A stretch of 64,000 nt of DNA from Vreelandella neptunia. GTDB taxonomy: Bacteria; Pseudomonadota; Gammaproteobacteria; Pseudomonadales; Halomonadaceae. Below, in pieces: positions 1-8,346 of the stretch. The notes beneath the pieces were generated by a model. That model ran no database searches. It had not been told where the DNA came from and worked only from the letters and a program-made list of their open reading frames with translations. Both the position numbers and the translations under genes were made by a program. The DNA lies in the NCBI RefSeq assembly GCF_034479615.1, contig NZ_CP140255.1, positions 1,178,001 through 1,242,000 of the forward strand. The letters are read 5' to 3'. Each line of letters starts with the position of its first letter. The stretch's first letter is position 1.

Positions 1-1049
1 TACATGACACCATCCCAGTTGAAGTGGCGCTCTACATGGCGGCGCGCATAGCGCCCACTGGCGGCGACATCATTACTGAACAGTGCCACGCACGCCTCTG
101 CCATGGCAATGGGGTCAAGCGGTTTGCATAAAATACCCGCTCCCAGCGGCACGTTTTCTGCCAGCGCCCCAGCGCGCGCAGCGACTACCGGAATGCCACT
201 GGCCATGGCTTCTTGAGCAATCAAGCCGAAGGTTTCGCGGGTGCCTGCGTGCAGTAGGGCATCGCTACTGGCCAGTGCTTTGGCTACCTCATGGGCGCCG
301 CAACAGCGATCCACAATGGTAACGTTGCTGGGTACGTGATGTGGCATGCCGGGGCCCATTAGCAACAGATGGTAATCGCTGCCTAGCTTGCGCATCGTCG
401 CCAGCAGTACATCAATATTTTTCTCGCGGGAGTAGCGCCCCACAAAGATCAGCAGCCTTTTCTCGCTGGGTATGCCCATGGTTTTGCAGAAAGTATCGTC
501 ACGCTGCTGGGGGTTAAATTGGGTTAAATCGACGCCCAACGGCTGAACGCGGACGTTATCGACGCCCCAATCCCTAAGCCGGTTAGCCATGGCGTTACAG
601 GGCGCCAGCACGCTATCAAACTGGCTATAAAGCGTCGTGACATATCGGGTTAAGCGTTTCTCAACGAAGCGCCCAAAGCGGTCTCCCATCAGACGTGGGA
701 GGTCGGAGTGATAGAAACCGACCACTGGCACACCGAGCCGTTGACCTGCCTCAAGTGCCGCCCAAGCGGTTACATAGGGGTCGCCTGCCTCAATAAGGTC
801 TGGTTTTAGATCGACCAGGGCATCACGCCATGGCGAGCCTCGTAACGGAAAGCGATAGCCTTGACCTAAGGGCAGGTGTAACGCCGGTAAAGTGTGGTGG
901 TCGCCCAAACTATCGCGCTCTGCTCCCGGAACCAGCAGGCTGGTTCGTAGCTGTGGGAGGTGTGAAAAAACGCGGTGTTTAGCCTGTAAGTAGGTACGCA
1001 CACCGCCGCTGGCGGGGGCATGAAACATCGTCACATCGGCAATGTGCAA
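1..1049 (-). CDS. GT4-type glycosyltransferase, 3' end cut by window edge
   Basis: Roughly 349 codons are visible and the C-terminus lies outside the window. The protein has the two-lobed GT-B look of family 4 glycosyltransferases: an N-terminal glycine-rich loop (APASGGVRTY), a middle stretch LLIFVGRYSREKNIDVLL at the start of the donor-binding domain, and the EX7E-like motif ETFGLIAQEAMASGIPVVA that contacts the nucleotide-sugar. Such enzymes move a sugar from an NDP-sugar to a lipid or glycan acceptor in the cytoplasm; the acceptor cannot be told here. I chose the TTG start at 1049 because GGAGG lies 5 bases upstream (1055-1059); the first ATG, at 1028, is 26 bases from that site. Neighbouring genes do not indicate a pathway. 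Confidence 0.85.
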   Translation of the reverse strand, partial: MHIADVTMFHAPASGGVRTYLQAKHRVFSHLPQLRTSLLVPGAERDSLGDHHTLPALHLPLGQGYRFPLRGSPWRDALVDLKPDLIEAGDPYVTAWAALEAGQRLGVPVVGFYHSDLPRLMGDRFGRFVEKRLTRYVTTLYSQFDSVLAPCNAMANRLRDWGVDNVRVQPLGVDLTQFNPQQRDDTFCKTMGIPSEKRLLIFVGRYSREKNIDVLLATMRKLGSDYHLLLMGPGMPHHVPSNVTIVDRCCGAHEVAKALASSDALLHAGTRETFGLIAQEAMASGIPVVAARAGALAENVPLGAGILCKPLDPIAMAEACVALFSNDVAASGRYARRHVERHFNWDGVM

Positions 1050-1200
1050 TCTAACCTCCAACCCCAAAGAGTGTCATCGTTTCACCATAAAGGAGAAATA
1101 AGTCAGTTCAGCGACAACGGAGCCCGCTTTTTATTTTCTGTTATTCAAGTGTATTTGAGGTTTCGAGCTGGACTATTTCTCGGCATTGTCTATTCTAACC

Positions 1201-1239
1201 ATCCATATGGATGCCATATGGATGTTATATGGATTCCAT
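1201..1239. promoter_or_regulatory. Phased repeat, probable operator of the RHH regulator
   Basis: The octamer ATATGGAT occurs at 1205, 1216 and 1227, exactly 11 bp apart (about one helical turn). The first copy is part of the 12-bp palindrome ATCCATATGGAT at 1201-1212, and a half-site TCCAT follows the last copy. The element lies about 90 bp upstream of a ribbon-helix-helix regulator gene. Tandem sites on one DNA face are typical operators of such dimers. Autoregulation is inferred. Confidence 0.6.
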
Positions 1240-1327
1240 TTAGAGTTAATTGATGCGCGACCGGTATGTGATTGCCAGTTAGTAGGTATCAATAAGCGTT
1301 TTATGATGAGCAAAAGAGACATCACCT

Positions 1328-1744
1328 ATGAGCGTGCACGAACTGCGCCGCAAAAGCGGCGACTCCAGCGAGAAGATCACCATCAATCTGGGGGTCGTTG
1401 ACCTGGGGCAGATAGACCTGCTGGTTCAGGAGGGGTTTTACTCCAACCGAACCGATCTGATTCGCACCGCCATTCGCAACCAGTTGGTGACCCATGCCGA
1501 GGTCGTTAAAGAGACCGTCACCCGCAAGTCGTTTGTACTCGGGCTTGAGCACTATAGTCGTGCGGATCTAGAAGCCCTGCAGTCGGCAGGGGAGAAATTG
1601 CAGATTCAGGTTCTGGGTATGGCCAGTATTGCCGACGACGTTACGCCGGAGTTAGCTCTTGCCACCATCGAGTCGGTGGTCGTACTGGGCGCACTGCACG
1701 CTAGCAAAGCGGTCAAGGCCGCCCTGGCGGATCGAATCCACTGA
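1328..1744 (+). CDS. CopG-type ribbon-helix-helix transcriptional regulator
   Basis: 138 aa. Residues 15-50 look like a ribbon-helix-helix DNA-binding unit: a short strand (EKITINLG) followed by GFYSNRTDLIRTAIRNQL, the usual NRTDLIRxAIR helix pattern. The remaining ~85 residues are an acidic/hydrophobic tail (VLGMASIADDVTPELALATIESVVVLGAL) that probably mediates oligomerisation. The stop codon is only 23 bases from the next start, so it very likely forms an operon with the downstream PHB-depolymerase-type esterase. The phased ATATGGAT repeat upstream is the obvious candidate binding site. The effector and the full target set are unknown; a role in polyhydroxyalkanoate or ester metabolism is inferred from the partner gene only. 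Confidence 0.8.
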   Translation: MSVHELRRKSGDSSEKITINLGVVDLGQIDLLVQEGFYSNRTDLIRTAIRNQLVTHAEVVKETVTRKSFVLGLEHYSRADLEALQSAGEKLQIQVLGMASIADDVTPELALATIESVVVLGALHASKAVKAALADRIH

Positions 1745-1767
1745 ATCACTCAATAGGGACATTGATC

Positions 1768-2883
1768 ATGATCGACGCCACTATGTCGAAGCGAATGGAA
1801 GAAGCAACGCGACTCACCCGTGCGGGGAAACTGCATGAGGCCATGGCTCTCCTTCAGGGCGGCGAGCCCGAAGCCAGGCGAGAGGAAACGTCAGAAAACG
1901 CTTACCGAGGTGGCGATACCATCGATGGAACCTGGCAAGTTGTTGATAAAGACGACACGGTAACCAAACCAACGTCAGAGGCCCCAACTTCTGCCTCAGG
2001 CCACGCTCGTCAAACGAACGCAGGCGCCTTCACGGCCGGTAGTTTCAGCAACCGCGTCGGCACACGCGATTACAAGCTGTATATCCCCAGCGGCTATCAC
2101 GGGCAAGCGCTGCCGCTAGTGGTTATGCTGCATGGTTGCACGCAGAATCCCGATGATTTCGCTGCTGGAACCGATATGAACCGGCTGGCCGAAGAGCAGC
2201 TGTGTTGCGTGCTCTATCCGGCCCAGCCGATGACTGCCAACAACTCCAAGTGCTGGAACTGGTTCAAGGCCGAAGACCAGCAGCGTGAGGGCGGTGAGCC
2301 GGCAATTTTGGCGGGCATGACGCGTCAGATTATCGCCACCTACGGGCTCGATGCCTCTCGTGTCTATGTGGCAGGGCTCTCGGCAGGCGCCGCCATGGCG
2401 ACCACTCTGGCGATGACCTATCCCGATCTTTTTGCTGCGGTAGGCGTGCACTCTGGGCTGCCCCATGGCGTGGCCCAGAGTCTTCCCGATGCCTTGGGGG
2501 CAATGCAGGGCGGCACAGGGCCGCTCGGTGGCGGTAATCAAGCAAAAGGAGCCGGATGGGCGTCGAATGTGCCAGCGATTATTTTTCATGGCGACCGCGA
2601 CACCACCGTACACCCCAGTAATGGGGATCGCGTGGCCGCTCAGTACAGCACATCACATCAAGCAGGGGCAACGGTAGAGAAGGGGAAGGTAGCGAATGGT
2701 CACGGCTACACCTGTACCACTTACCACAATGCGAAGGGCGTACCGCATCTGGAGCAGTGGCGAGTACACGGGGCGGGCCATGCTTGGTCGGGCGGCAGCA
2801 CGAAAGGAAGCTATACCGACCCGAAAGGCCCCAATGCCACCAAGGAAATGCTGCGTTTCTTTTTTCAGCATCGCCAGGCTTAA
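1768..2883 (+). CDS. PHB-depolymerase family esterase (LpqC type)
   Basis: 371 aa alpha/beta-hydrolase of the esterase_phb family, which hydrolyses polyhydroxybutyrate or related esters. Visible elements: oxyanion region HGCTQ (122-126), nucleophile elbow GLSAG with Ser205, a candidate Asp in HGDRDTTVHP (about 278), and the catalytic His in GAGHAWSGG (about 338). No signal peptide is evident. The first ~60 residues are a helical, charged leader (MSKRMEEATRLTRAGKLHEA) followed by a disordered linker, as in cytoplasmic members of the family. The ATG at 1768 is preferred to an in-frame TTG at 1762 because AGGGA sits 8 bases upstream. It is co-transcribed with the upstream RHH regulator. Substrate specificity cannot be read from the sequence. 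Confidence 0.85.
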   Translation: MIDATMSKRMEEATRLTRAGKLHEAMALLQGGEPEARREETSENAYRGGDTIDGTWQVVDKDDTVTKPTSEAPTSASGHARQTNAGAFTAGSFSNRVGTRDYKLYIPSGYHGQALPLVVMLHGCTQNPDDFAAGTDMNRLAEEQLCCVLYPAQPMTANNSKCWNWFKAEDQQREGGEPAILAGMTRQIIATYGLDASRVYVAGLSAGAAMATTLAMTYPDLFAAVGVHSGLPHGVAQSLPDALGAMQGGTGPLGGGNQAKGAGWASNVPAIIFHGDRDTTVHPSNGDRVAAQYSTSHQAGATVEKGKVANGHGYTCTTYHNAKGVPHLEQWRVHGAGHAWSGGSTKGSYTDPKGPNATKEMLRFFFQHRQA

Positions 2884-2915
2884 TAAAAGGAAACGGGGGT
2901 GCCTGCATTGAAACA

Positions 2916-2941
2916 ACAACGGCGCCCTTAGGCGCCGTTGT
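2916..2941. terminator. Bidirectional terminator hairpin
   Basis: ACAACGGCGCC and its exact complement flank the loop CTTA. The plus strand continues with CGGTTTT, and the minus strand with GTTGTTT. It separates the converging esterase and rnb genes and probably serves both. Confidence 0.8.
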
Positions 2942-2967
2942 CGGTTTTGCGATTAAACACGTTCGCT

Positions 2968-4908
2968 TTACTCAGCAGGTTTAGCCACCAGCGAGCGAGT
3001 CTCTTCGCGGGCTTCGGTCAGTGCTACCCGAATAGGATCGCCAAGCTTATAACGCTCTTCGCCTTCGATCTGGATACGCCCCTCTTTATCATCAATGACC
3101 ACTTTACTGCGGTCACTGTGCATTAAAGGCGCGGGCACAAACGCCGTCGCGCCATTTTCCAGCAGGCGAACGCGCATACCACCACGGTTGATGGCCATGA
3201 TCTCGGCCTCAAAGGTGTCCTGGTTCTGCGCTGAGGGGGTCAGGTAACGCACGTAGAGCCAATCTTTCACGTCGCGCTCGGCCATACGGTTCAGGCGGCG
3301 ACGCTCCGTCAACTGCTCGGTGAGCTGCTGGGTCGCCTCGGCGGGTGCCTGTTCGCCTTTCAGCACGCGCTTGATGAGGCGGTGGTTGACCATATCGCCA
3401 TACTTACGAATCGGCGATGTCCAGGTAGCGTAGGCAGCCAAGCCTAAACCAAAGTGCGGGCCGGGCTGAGCCGACATGCTGGTGAAGCCCTGGAAGCGGC
3501 GCAGGCGCGCATCCAGCCAAGCGTCATCGCGGCTTTCCAGCGCACGCTTCAGCTCGGTGTAGCGGGCAAGCTCGGTGAGCGCTTCGCGCTCAACCACAAT
3601 TTCCTGACCTGCCAGAAACTCCTGGGCGGCTTCGGCTTTTTCCGGCTCGAACGCACGGTGCACGTTAAAGATACCGTGGCCGATATGCTGGGCCAGGAAG
3701 TCCGCGCAGCAGGCGTTGGCCACAATCATCGACTCTTCGATCATGCGGTTAGCAATGCGGCGCTCTTCGGTGCGCACCGCTAATACGTTACCGGCGGGAT
3801 CGAGATCAAATACGTAGTCGGGGCGGTCTTTAAACACCAGCGCGTGTTCATTGCGCCAAGCGGTACGCGCTTCGGTCAAATCGCGCAGTGCGGTGAGCTG
3901 CTCGGCAATCTCATCCGCAGGTGCCCAGTCGCCTTGACCTTCGATCCAGTCGGAGACGTTGTCGTAAACGAGCTTGGCGTGAGACTTAACGTTCGCCGCA
4001 AAAAAGCGATACTCGCCCATGCTGCCGTCGGCATTGATATCCAGCGTACAGGCCAGCGCGGGGCGATCTTTACCTTCCCACAACGAGCAGAGATCATCCG
4101 CTAGCTGCTCGGGCAGCATGGTGACGTTCTGGCCGGGCAGATAAACGGTAAAAGCGCGGGTGCGTGCTTCTAAATCGGCCGCATGGCCCTCTTCCACGTA
4201 AGCGGTGGGGTCGGCAATCGCGACACTTAACTGCCAGCCGCCTTCCGCGCGAGTAGCGACGTGCAGCGCATCGTCCATATCGCGGGTCTTCTCACCATCA
4301 ATGGTGAAGAAGGGCGTGGATGTTAAGTCTTCGCGAGTCAGGCCTTCATCGATCAGCGGCCAGTCGGTGCCCGCATCGGGGCACTCTTGCTCCAGCGCAT
4401 GGCGTGCAAGTGTGACGCGCCATGGCACTGCCGGGTCATCGCTTTTAGCGACCAGCTCATCAATCTGGGCAAAGAAAGCGCGGTCATCGGCTTTTAGCGG
4501 ATGGCGTACCAGCCGAGCGACGATCCAATCGCCATCAGCAATGCTCTCTTCATCAAGGCTGTTCTTTATCCGCGCCTTGATAATATTTTTAATCGACGGG
4601 TGGTCGGGGATGACAGATAGGCGACCTTCGCGCTTCTGCACCCGGGCGACAAACCGATCAAGACCCGCTTCAATCAGCTTTTCCGGCTCAATGGACTTTT
4701 TGTCACCGTTCTCGTGAATCACGCCTTCCACGCGATCACCGTGAATCACCTGCTTCATGGCGGGCGGCGGCACGAAATAGGATTCACCGTCGTCGGTTTC
4801 GAGAAACCCGAAACCTTTGTCGGTGGCCTTGATCACCCCTTCAGCACGGGGGGTGGTTTGACGAATCTGTTGCTTGAGCTGGGCAAGCATGGAGTTATTC
4901 TGAAGCAT
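2968..4908 (-). CDS. rnb: Exoribonuclease II
   Basis: 646 aa, close to the E. coli enzyme (644 aa). Order of domains: N-terminal cold-shock-like domains (TPRAEGVIKATDKGFGFLE), the RNB catalytic domain, and a C-terminal S1 domain (AEIMAINRGGMRVRLLENGA). The metal-binding catalytic aspartates are in FFTIDGEKTRDMDDALHV: Asp204, 210, 212 and 213, matching Asp201, 207, 209 and 210 of E. coli RNase II. It degrades single-stranded RNA processively from the 3' end to nucleotide monophosphates in the cytoplasm. The start MLQNNSMLAQLKQQ aligns with the E. coli N-terminus. The gene stands alone, with its own terminator at 2916-2941. RNase R is less likely because the long basic tail is missing. Confidence 0.95.
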   Translation of the reverse strand: MLQNNSMLAQLKQQIRQTTPRAEGVIKATDKGFGFLETDDGESYFVPPPAMKQVIHGDRVEGVIHENGDKKSIEPEKLIEAGLDRFVARVQKREGRLSVIPDHPSIKNIIKARIKNSLDEESIADGDWIVARLVRHPLKADDRAFFAQIDELVAKSDDPAVPWRVTLARHALEQECPDAGTDWPLIDEGLTREDLTSTPFFTIDGEKTRDMDDALHVATRAEGGWQLSVAIADPTAYVEEGHAADLEARTRAFTVYLPGQNVTMLPEQLADDLCSLWEGKDRPALACTLDINADGSMGEYRFFAANVKSHAKLVYDNVSDWIEGQGDWAPADEIAEQLTALRDLTEARTAWRNEHALVFKDRPDYVFDLDPAGNVLAVRTEERRIANRMIEESMIVANACCADFLAQHIGHGIFNVHRAFEPEKAEAAQEFLAGQEIVVEREALTELARYTELKRALESRDDAWLDARLRRFQGFTSMSAQPGPHFGLGLAAYATWTSPIRKYGDMVNHRLIKRVLKGEQAPAEATQQLTEQLTERRRLNRMAERDVKDWLYVRYLTPSAQNQDTFEAEIMAINRGGMRVRLLENGATAFVPAPLMHSDRSKVVIDDKEGRIQIEGEERYKLGDPIRVALTEAREETRSLVAKPAE

Positions 4909-5081
4909 GAGCTCAATCAGTTGGCGAGAGTTAGGCTGCCACTATACGGATTCCCGCAGGCCGCGCCAATTGCCGCTACGCGATGTTGGCCCTGATGTTG
5001 GCGTTGGTAACGGCGAGTCAAAGGCTTACATGCGCTCAAGGGAATCGGTTAAGCTAAATATTCATACTCACGGAGCGCGCT

Positions 5082-5879
5082 ATGACACCTCGCCTGATTG
5101 TTTCTGACCTGGATGGAACCCTATTAGGAAGCGACCACACCCTGCACGCAAGCACCGTCGAGGTACTCAGAGCATTGGTGAAGCAAGGCCATCATGTCGC
5201 GCTAGCCTCGGGTCGCCACTACCACGATATGAAGGTGTTGCGTGATCAGTTAGACATTCCTGCGCACTTGATCAGCACCAACGGCGCCTATATTCACGAC
5301 CCCGTAGATACTCTGCTGGCGGCTAATCACCTTGCGCCTGAACATGCAAAGACGCTGATCGGTCTTCCGCGTCCGCCTCAAGTACGGCTTAACCTTTATC
5401 GTGAAAGCGGCTGGCATATTGATTCAGAGGCTCCACATTTATTATCACTTCACGCTTCTACCGGGTTTGGCTATGAAGTCGTGCCCCCCGCGCAAATGGA
5501 CGCTAATGGTGTAGGCAAAGTGCTCTATCTAGGCGATCCAAAGGCGCTAAAACAGCTAGAAGCCCAGGCGCAAGAGGCCCACGGCGACGGGCTGCATATT
5601 ACCTATTCCACGATTGATTCTCTGGAAATCATGGCCAGCGGGGTCAACAAAGGCGTGGCGCTGTCATCACTGCTGGAACGGTTGGGCTTAACGCCTGCAG
5701 ATTGCTTAGCGTTTGGCGATAATCTCAACGATACCGAAATGCTCGATTTAGCAGGGGAAGCCCAGGTAATGGCCAATGCTCACCCGGCGCTATTTGATCG
5801 TGTCACCGGCGCTGAGCGTATCGGTCACCATGGTGAGGCCGCCGTTGCCAAGTGGTTGAGAAAGCGGTTTGGAATTTAA
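5082..5879 (+). CDS. Cof-type HAD-IIB hydrolase
   Basis: 265 aa. Motif I is DLDGTLL with nucleophile Asp9 and acid/base Asp11. Motif IV FGDNLNDTEML is near residue 211 and supplies the Mg2+-binding acids. The large C2B cap inserted between them is typical of the Cof/YbiV/YidA group, which dephosphorylates sugar phosphates, FMN or pyridoxal phosphate with overlapping specificity. The start is preceded by GGAG. The gene follows divergently after rnb and is separated by 134 bp from the two-component genes, so it is probably a single-gene unit. The physiological substrate cannot be named from sequence. Confidence 0.88.
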   Translation: MTPRLIVSDLDGTLLGSDHTLHASTVEVLRALVKQGHHVALASGRHYHDMKVLRDQLDIPAHLISTNGAYIHDPVDTLLAANHLAPEHAKTLIGLPRPPQVRLNLYRESGWHIDSEAPHLLSLHASTGFGYEVVPPAQMDANGVGKVLYLGDPKALKQLEAQAQEAHGDGLHITYSTIDSLEIMASGVNKGVALSSLLERLGLTPADCLAFGDNLNDTEMLDLAGEAQVMANAHPALFDRVTGAERIGHHGEAAVAKWLRKRFGI

Positions 5880-6013
5880 GCGCAAGGAGCGCATGGCTTT
5901 CGTCAATGATTAACGCTAATGCAACCTTGGTCGTAGCACTATTGCTACTGTCCAGCCCCTCGACCATCATCAAGGCCCAATAACGACAATAGCGTAGGGC
6001 TGAACCCGCTGAG

Positions 6014-6739
6014 ATGACGACAACCCCTGCTACTTTGATTGTGGTCGACGATGACCCGGAAATTTGTGAACTGCTCGCTGACTACCTGGGGCGCCACGGT
6101 TACCGGGTATTTACGGCGGACGGTGCCCAAGCGCTGCATTCGCTGCGCGCTGAACACGCACCTGACTTGCTGATTGTCGATTTAATGCTTCCCGGAGATG
6201 ACGGCTTTACCATCTGCCGCGATGTTCGAAAGCACAGCGATGTGCCGATCATAATGCTTACCGCCAGCGCCGATGAGACCGACCGCATTCTGGGTCTGGA
6301 GCTGGGTGCTGATGATTACTTGGGCAAGCCGTTTAATCCCCGCGAATTGCTGGCGCGCGTCAAAGCGGTACTGCGACGCACCCGCAGTGCTCCACCAGAG
6401 TTGCCTGCGGGGCAGGCGCGCTGGGTCAGTTTTGGTAATTGGCAACTCGACCGCATGACCCGCGAGTTGATTGACCTGCAGGGCGAGCGCGCCGCGCTTT
6501 CAGGGGCTGATTTTCAGCTATTGCAGGTGTTTTTGGAGCACCCGGCGAAGGTACTCACTCGGGATGATCTCTACGCGCTTACCCGGGGGCGGGACGCGCC
6601 GCCGCTTGACCGCTCCATTGATGTCCACGTTTGCCGCTTGCGCCAACGGTTGGGTGAAGATGCCCAGCACTCGCAGCTGATTCGAACGGTGCGCGGGGCA
6701 GGGTATGTGTTAACCGCCCAGGTCGATGCATTAACGTGA
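6014..6739 (+). CDS. gltR: OmpR-family response regulator, GltR-like (glucose uptake)
   Basis: 241 aa. The receiver domain (1-~120) shows the acidic pair in VVDDDPEI, phospho-acceptor Asp56 (LIVDLMLPGDDG), the switch Thr in MLTAS and Lys105 (LGKPFNP). The C-terminal OmpR/PhoB winged helix spans ~140-235, with the recognition stretch SIDVHVCRLRQRLGE. It overlaps the kinase gene by 4 bp (GTGA) and lies just upstream of a glucose ABC transporter operon. That context and the length match Pseudomonas GltR, which works with GtrS to control glucose transport. The family assignment is firm; the GltR role is inferred from context and length. Confidence 0.8.
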   Translation: MTTTPATLIVVDDDPEICELLADYLGRHGYRVFTADGAQALHSLRAEHAPDLLIVDLMLPGDDGFTICRDVRKHSDVPIIMLTASADETDRILGLELGADDYLGKPFNPRELLARVKAVLRRTRSAPPELPAGQARWVSFGNWQLDRMTRELIDLQGERAALSGADFQLLQVFLEHPAKVLTRDDLYALTRGRDAPPLDRSIDVHVCRLRQRLGEDAQHSQLIRTVRGAGYVLTAQVDALT

Positions 6740-8235
6740 GCCGGGCGGGGTGGGCGCATATCCGGCGACGCTTATCCCGCTGGCTGCCAGCGTCTCTTCG
6801 CGGGCGCTTTGTGATCATCATGATCGCCGGAGTGCTGGTCGCCCAAGGGGCCAGCTACGCCATCTGGACTTCCCAGGTGCGTTCCAGCCACTTGGCACAG
6901 CTTGATGAGCTCTCCACCAATATGGCGTTTAGCATCGCCTCCACTATGAAGTTTTTCCGCTCACTGCCCGTCGACTACCGCCACATCGTGCTCGATCAGC
7001 TGCGAAATATGGGCGGCACACGCTTTTTTGTTAGCGTCAACGAACGCAGGCTGGCCATCGACGATATCGGCTCGGGACCGGAAAAACAGGTGGTAGTGAA
7101 CAATGTGCGCTCGGTGCTCACCCAGCAGCTCAATATTGACGACGTGATTGTCGAGTTCTCCCGCCCGGAAAACCTGCGAGTGCTCAATAACGAGGTACTG
7201 CTTTACGACCTGCCGCCCCGCTGGGGGCAGCACAGCCTGCTGATGGAGCCACTCTCGCCGCCGATTTTAGTGGTTCAACTGGAGCTTGCCCCAGGCACCT
7301 GGCTCTATGTTGCCACGCTGCTGGGCGTACCCGATATTTTCAGCGGCTATCGCTGGCTTTCTGAAGAGCGTTTGCTGGTCGGGTTACTGGTGCTGCTGAG
7401 TGTGCTGGCGCTTTCGCTATTGGGCATTACCAGCGTGACCCGACCACTGGCGCGGCTTTCACGGGCAGCGAATCAGTTGGGCGATGATTTGGATATGCCG
7501 CCACTACGGGAGAGTGGCCCCAAAGAGGTGGCCGCCACCGCCGCGGCGTTCAATCGTATGCAGCGGCGTATTCGCGAGCAGATTGAGGAGCGCGAACGGC
7601 TGTTTTCAGCGATTTCTCATGATTTAAAGACCCCCTTAACCCGCATGCGCCTGCGCGCTGAGATGCTCGATGACGACTATCAGCGCGAGCGCTTTTGCGC
7701 CTCACTGGATGAGCTGGATAGCTTGGTTAAAGGCGCCTTGGCCTCGGTGAAAGGCCTGGATCTGCACGAAGAGCCGACGTCCGTTGATCTAACGCACCTG
7801 ATCGAAGAGTTGGCCGAAGAGCTTAGCCTTCAAGGCGGTAAGGTCACTATCGAGACTAAAAGCGGTAACCCTATTCCACCGCTGATTGCCAAACCGCTGG
7901 CGCTTAAGCGCTGCCTGGCAAACCTGCTTGAGAACGCGGTGTTCTATGGCAAACAGGCGGATGTGGAACTCGTTGATTACGGTAATGCGGTCACCATGCG
8001 TATTCGTGACCACGGCCCAGGTATACCCGAAGAGCAGTTGGGGCGGGTGTTTTCGCCCTTTGTTCGCCTGGAGCCCTCGCGCAGCCGACATACCGGCGGC
8101 AGCGGCCTGGGACTGGGGATTGCTCGGCATATTGCCCGCGCCCATGGCGGCGATATTACGCTCGTCAACCATGTTAATGGAGGGCTGGTGGTGACTCTCT
8201 CGCTACCCCGCCAGGAAACTATTACAGGTTTGTAA
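6736..8235 (+). CDS. gtrS: Sensor histidine kinase, GtrS-like
   Basis: 499 aa from a GTG start overlapping the regulator's stop codon. Topology: TM1 near residues 25-45, a periplasmic sensor domain of ~170 residues, TM2 near 210-235 (LLVLLSVLALSLLGITSV), then a HAMP linker. The phospho-acceptor His295 is in FSAISHDLKTPLTRMR. The ATPase domain has an N-box (NLLENAVFYG), G1 (DHGPGIP) and G2 (GSGLGLGIA). In Pseudomonas the equivalent kinase senses glucose metabolites such as 2-ketogluconate; whether the ligand is the same here is unknown. It forms one operon with the regulator. The stop codon lies 111 bp before gtsA, so gtsA may have its own promoter. Confidence 0.85.
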   Translation: MSRAGWAHIRRRLSRWLPASLRGRFVIIMIAGVLVAQGASYAIWTSQVRSSHLAQLDELSTNMAFSIASTMKFFRSLPVDYRHIVLDQLRNMGGTRFFVSVNERRLAIDDIGSGPEKQVVVNNVRSVLTQQLNIDDVIVEFSRPENLRVLNNEVLLYDLPPRWGQHSLLMEPLSPPILVVQLELAPGTWLYVATLLGVPDIFSGYRWLSEERLLVGLLVLLSVLALSLLGITSVTRPLARLSRAANQLGDDLDMPPLRESGPKEVAATAAAFNRMQRRIREQIEERERLFSAISHDLKTPLTRMRLRAEMLDDDYQRERFCASLDELDSLVKGALASVKGLDLHEEPTSVDLTHLIEELAEELSLQGGKVTIETKSGNPIPPLIAKPLALKRCLANLLENAVFYGKQADVELVDYGNAVTMRIRDHGPGIPEEQLGRVFSPFVRLEPSRSRHTGGSGLGLGIARHIARAHGGDITLVNHVNGGLVVTLSLPRQETITGL

Positions 8236-8293
8236 TAAAACCCCAACACTATGCAGTACTCGGTAACTCCCGTTGACGCTCCCCTTGGCGTAA

Positions 8294-8320
8294 CCTCTTG
8301 GATGTCGCACGTCCGAGAGG
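8294..8320 (+). promoter_or_regulatory. Inverted repeat in the leader of gtsA
   Basis: CCTCTTGGA (8294-8302) and TCCGAGAGG (8312-8320) pair with one G-T wobble around a 9-base loop, ending about 26 bp before the gtsA start codon. It could be an operator for the adjacent response regulator or an mRNA-stabilising hairpin. No T-tract follows, so it is not a terminator. Confidence 0.4.
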
Positions 8321-8346
8321 ACAATAACAATATAAGGAGTTGCTCC

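Noticed and set aside
2116..2613. 165-codon minus-strand frame inside the esterase gene
   Set aside because: Antisense shadow of a well-supported gene in GC-rich DNA, without ribosome-binding site or recognisable domain.
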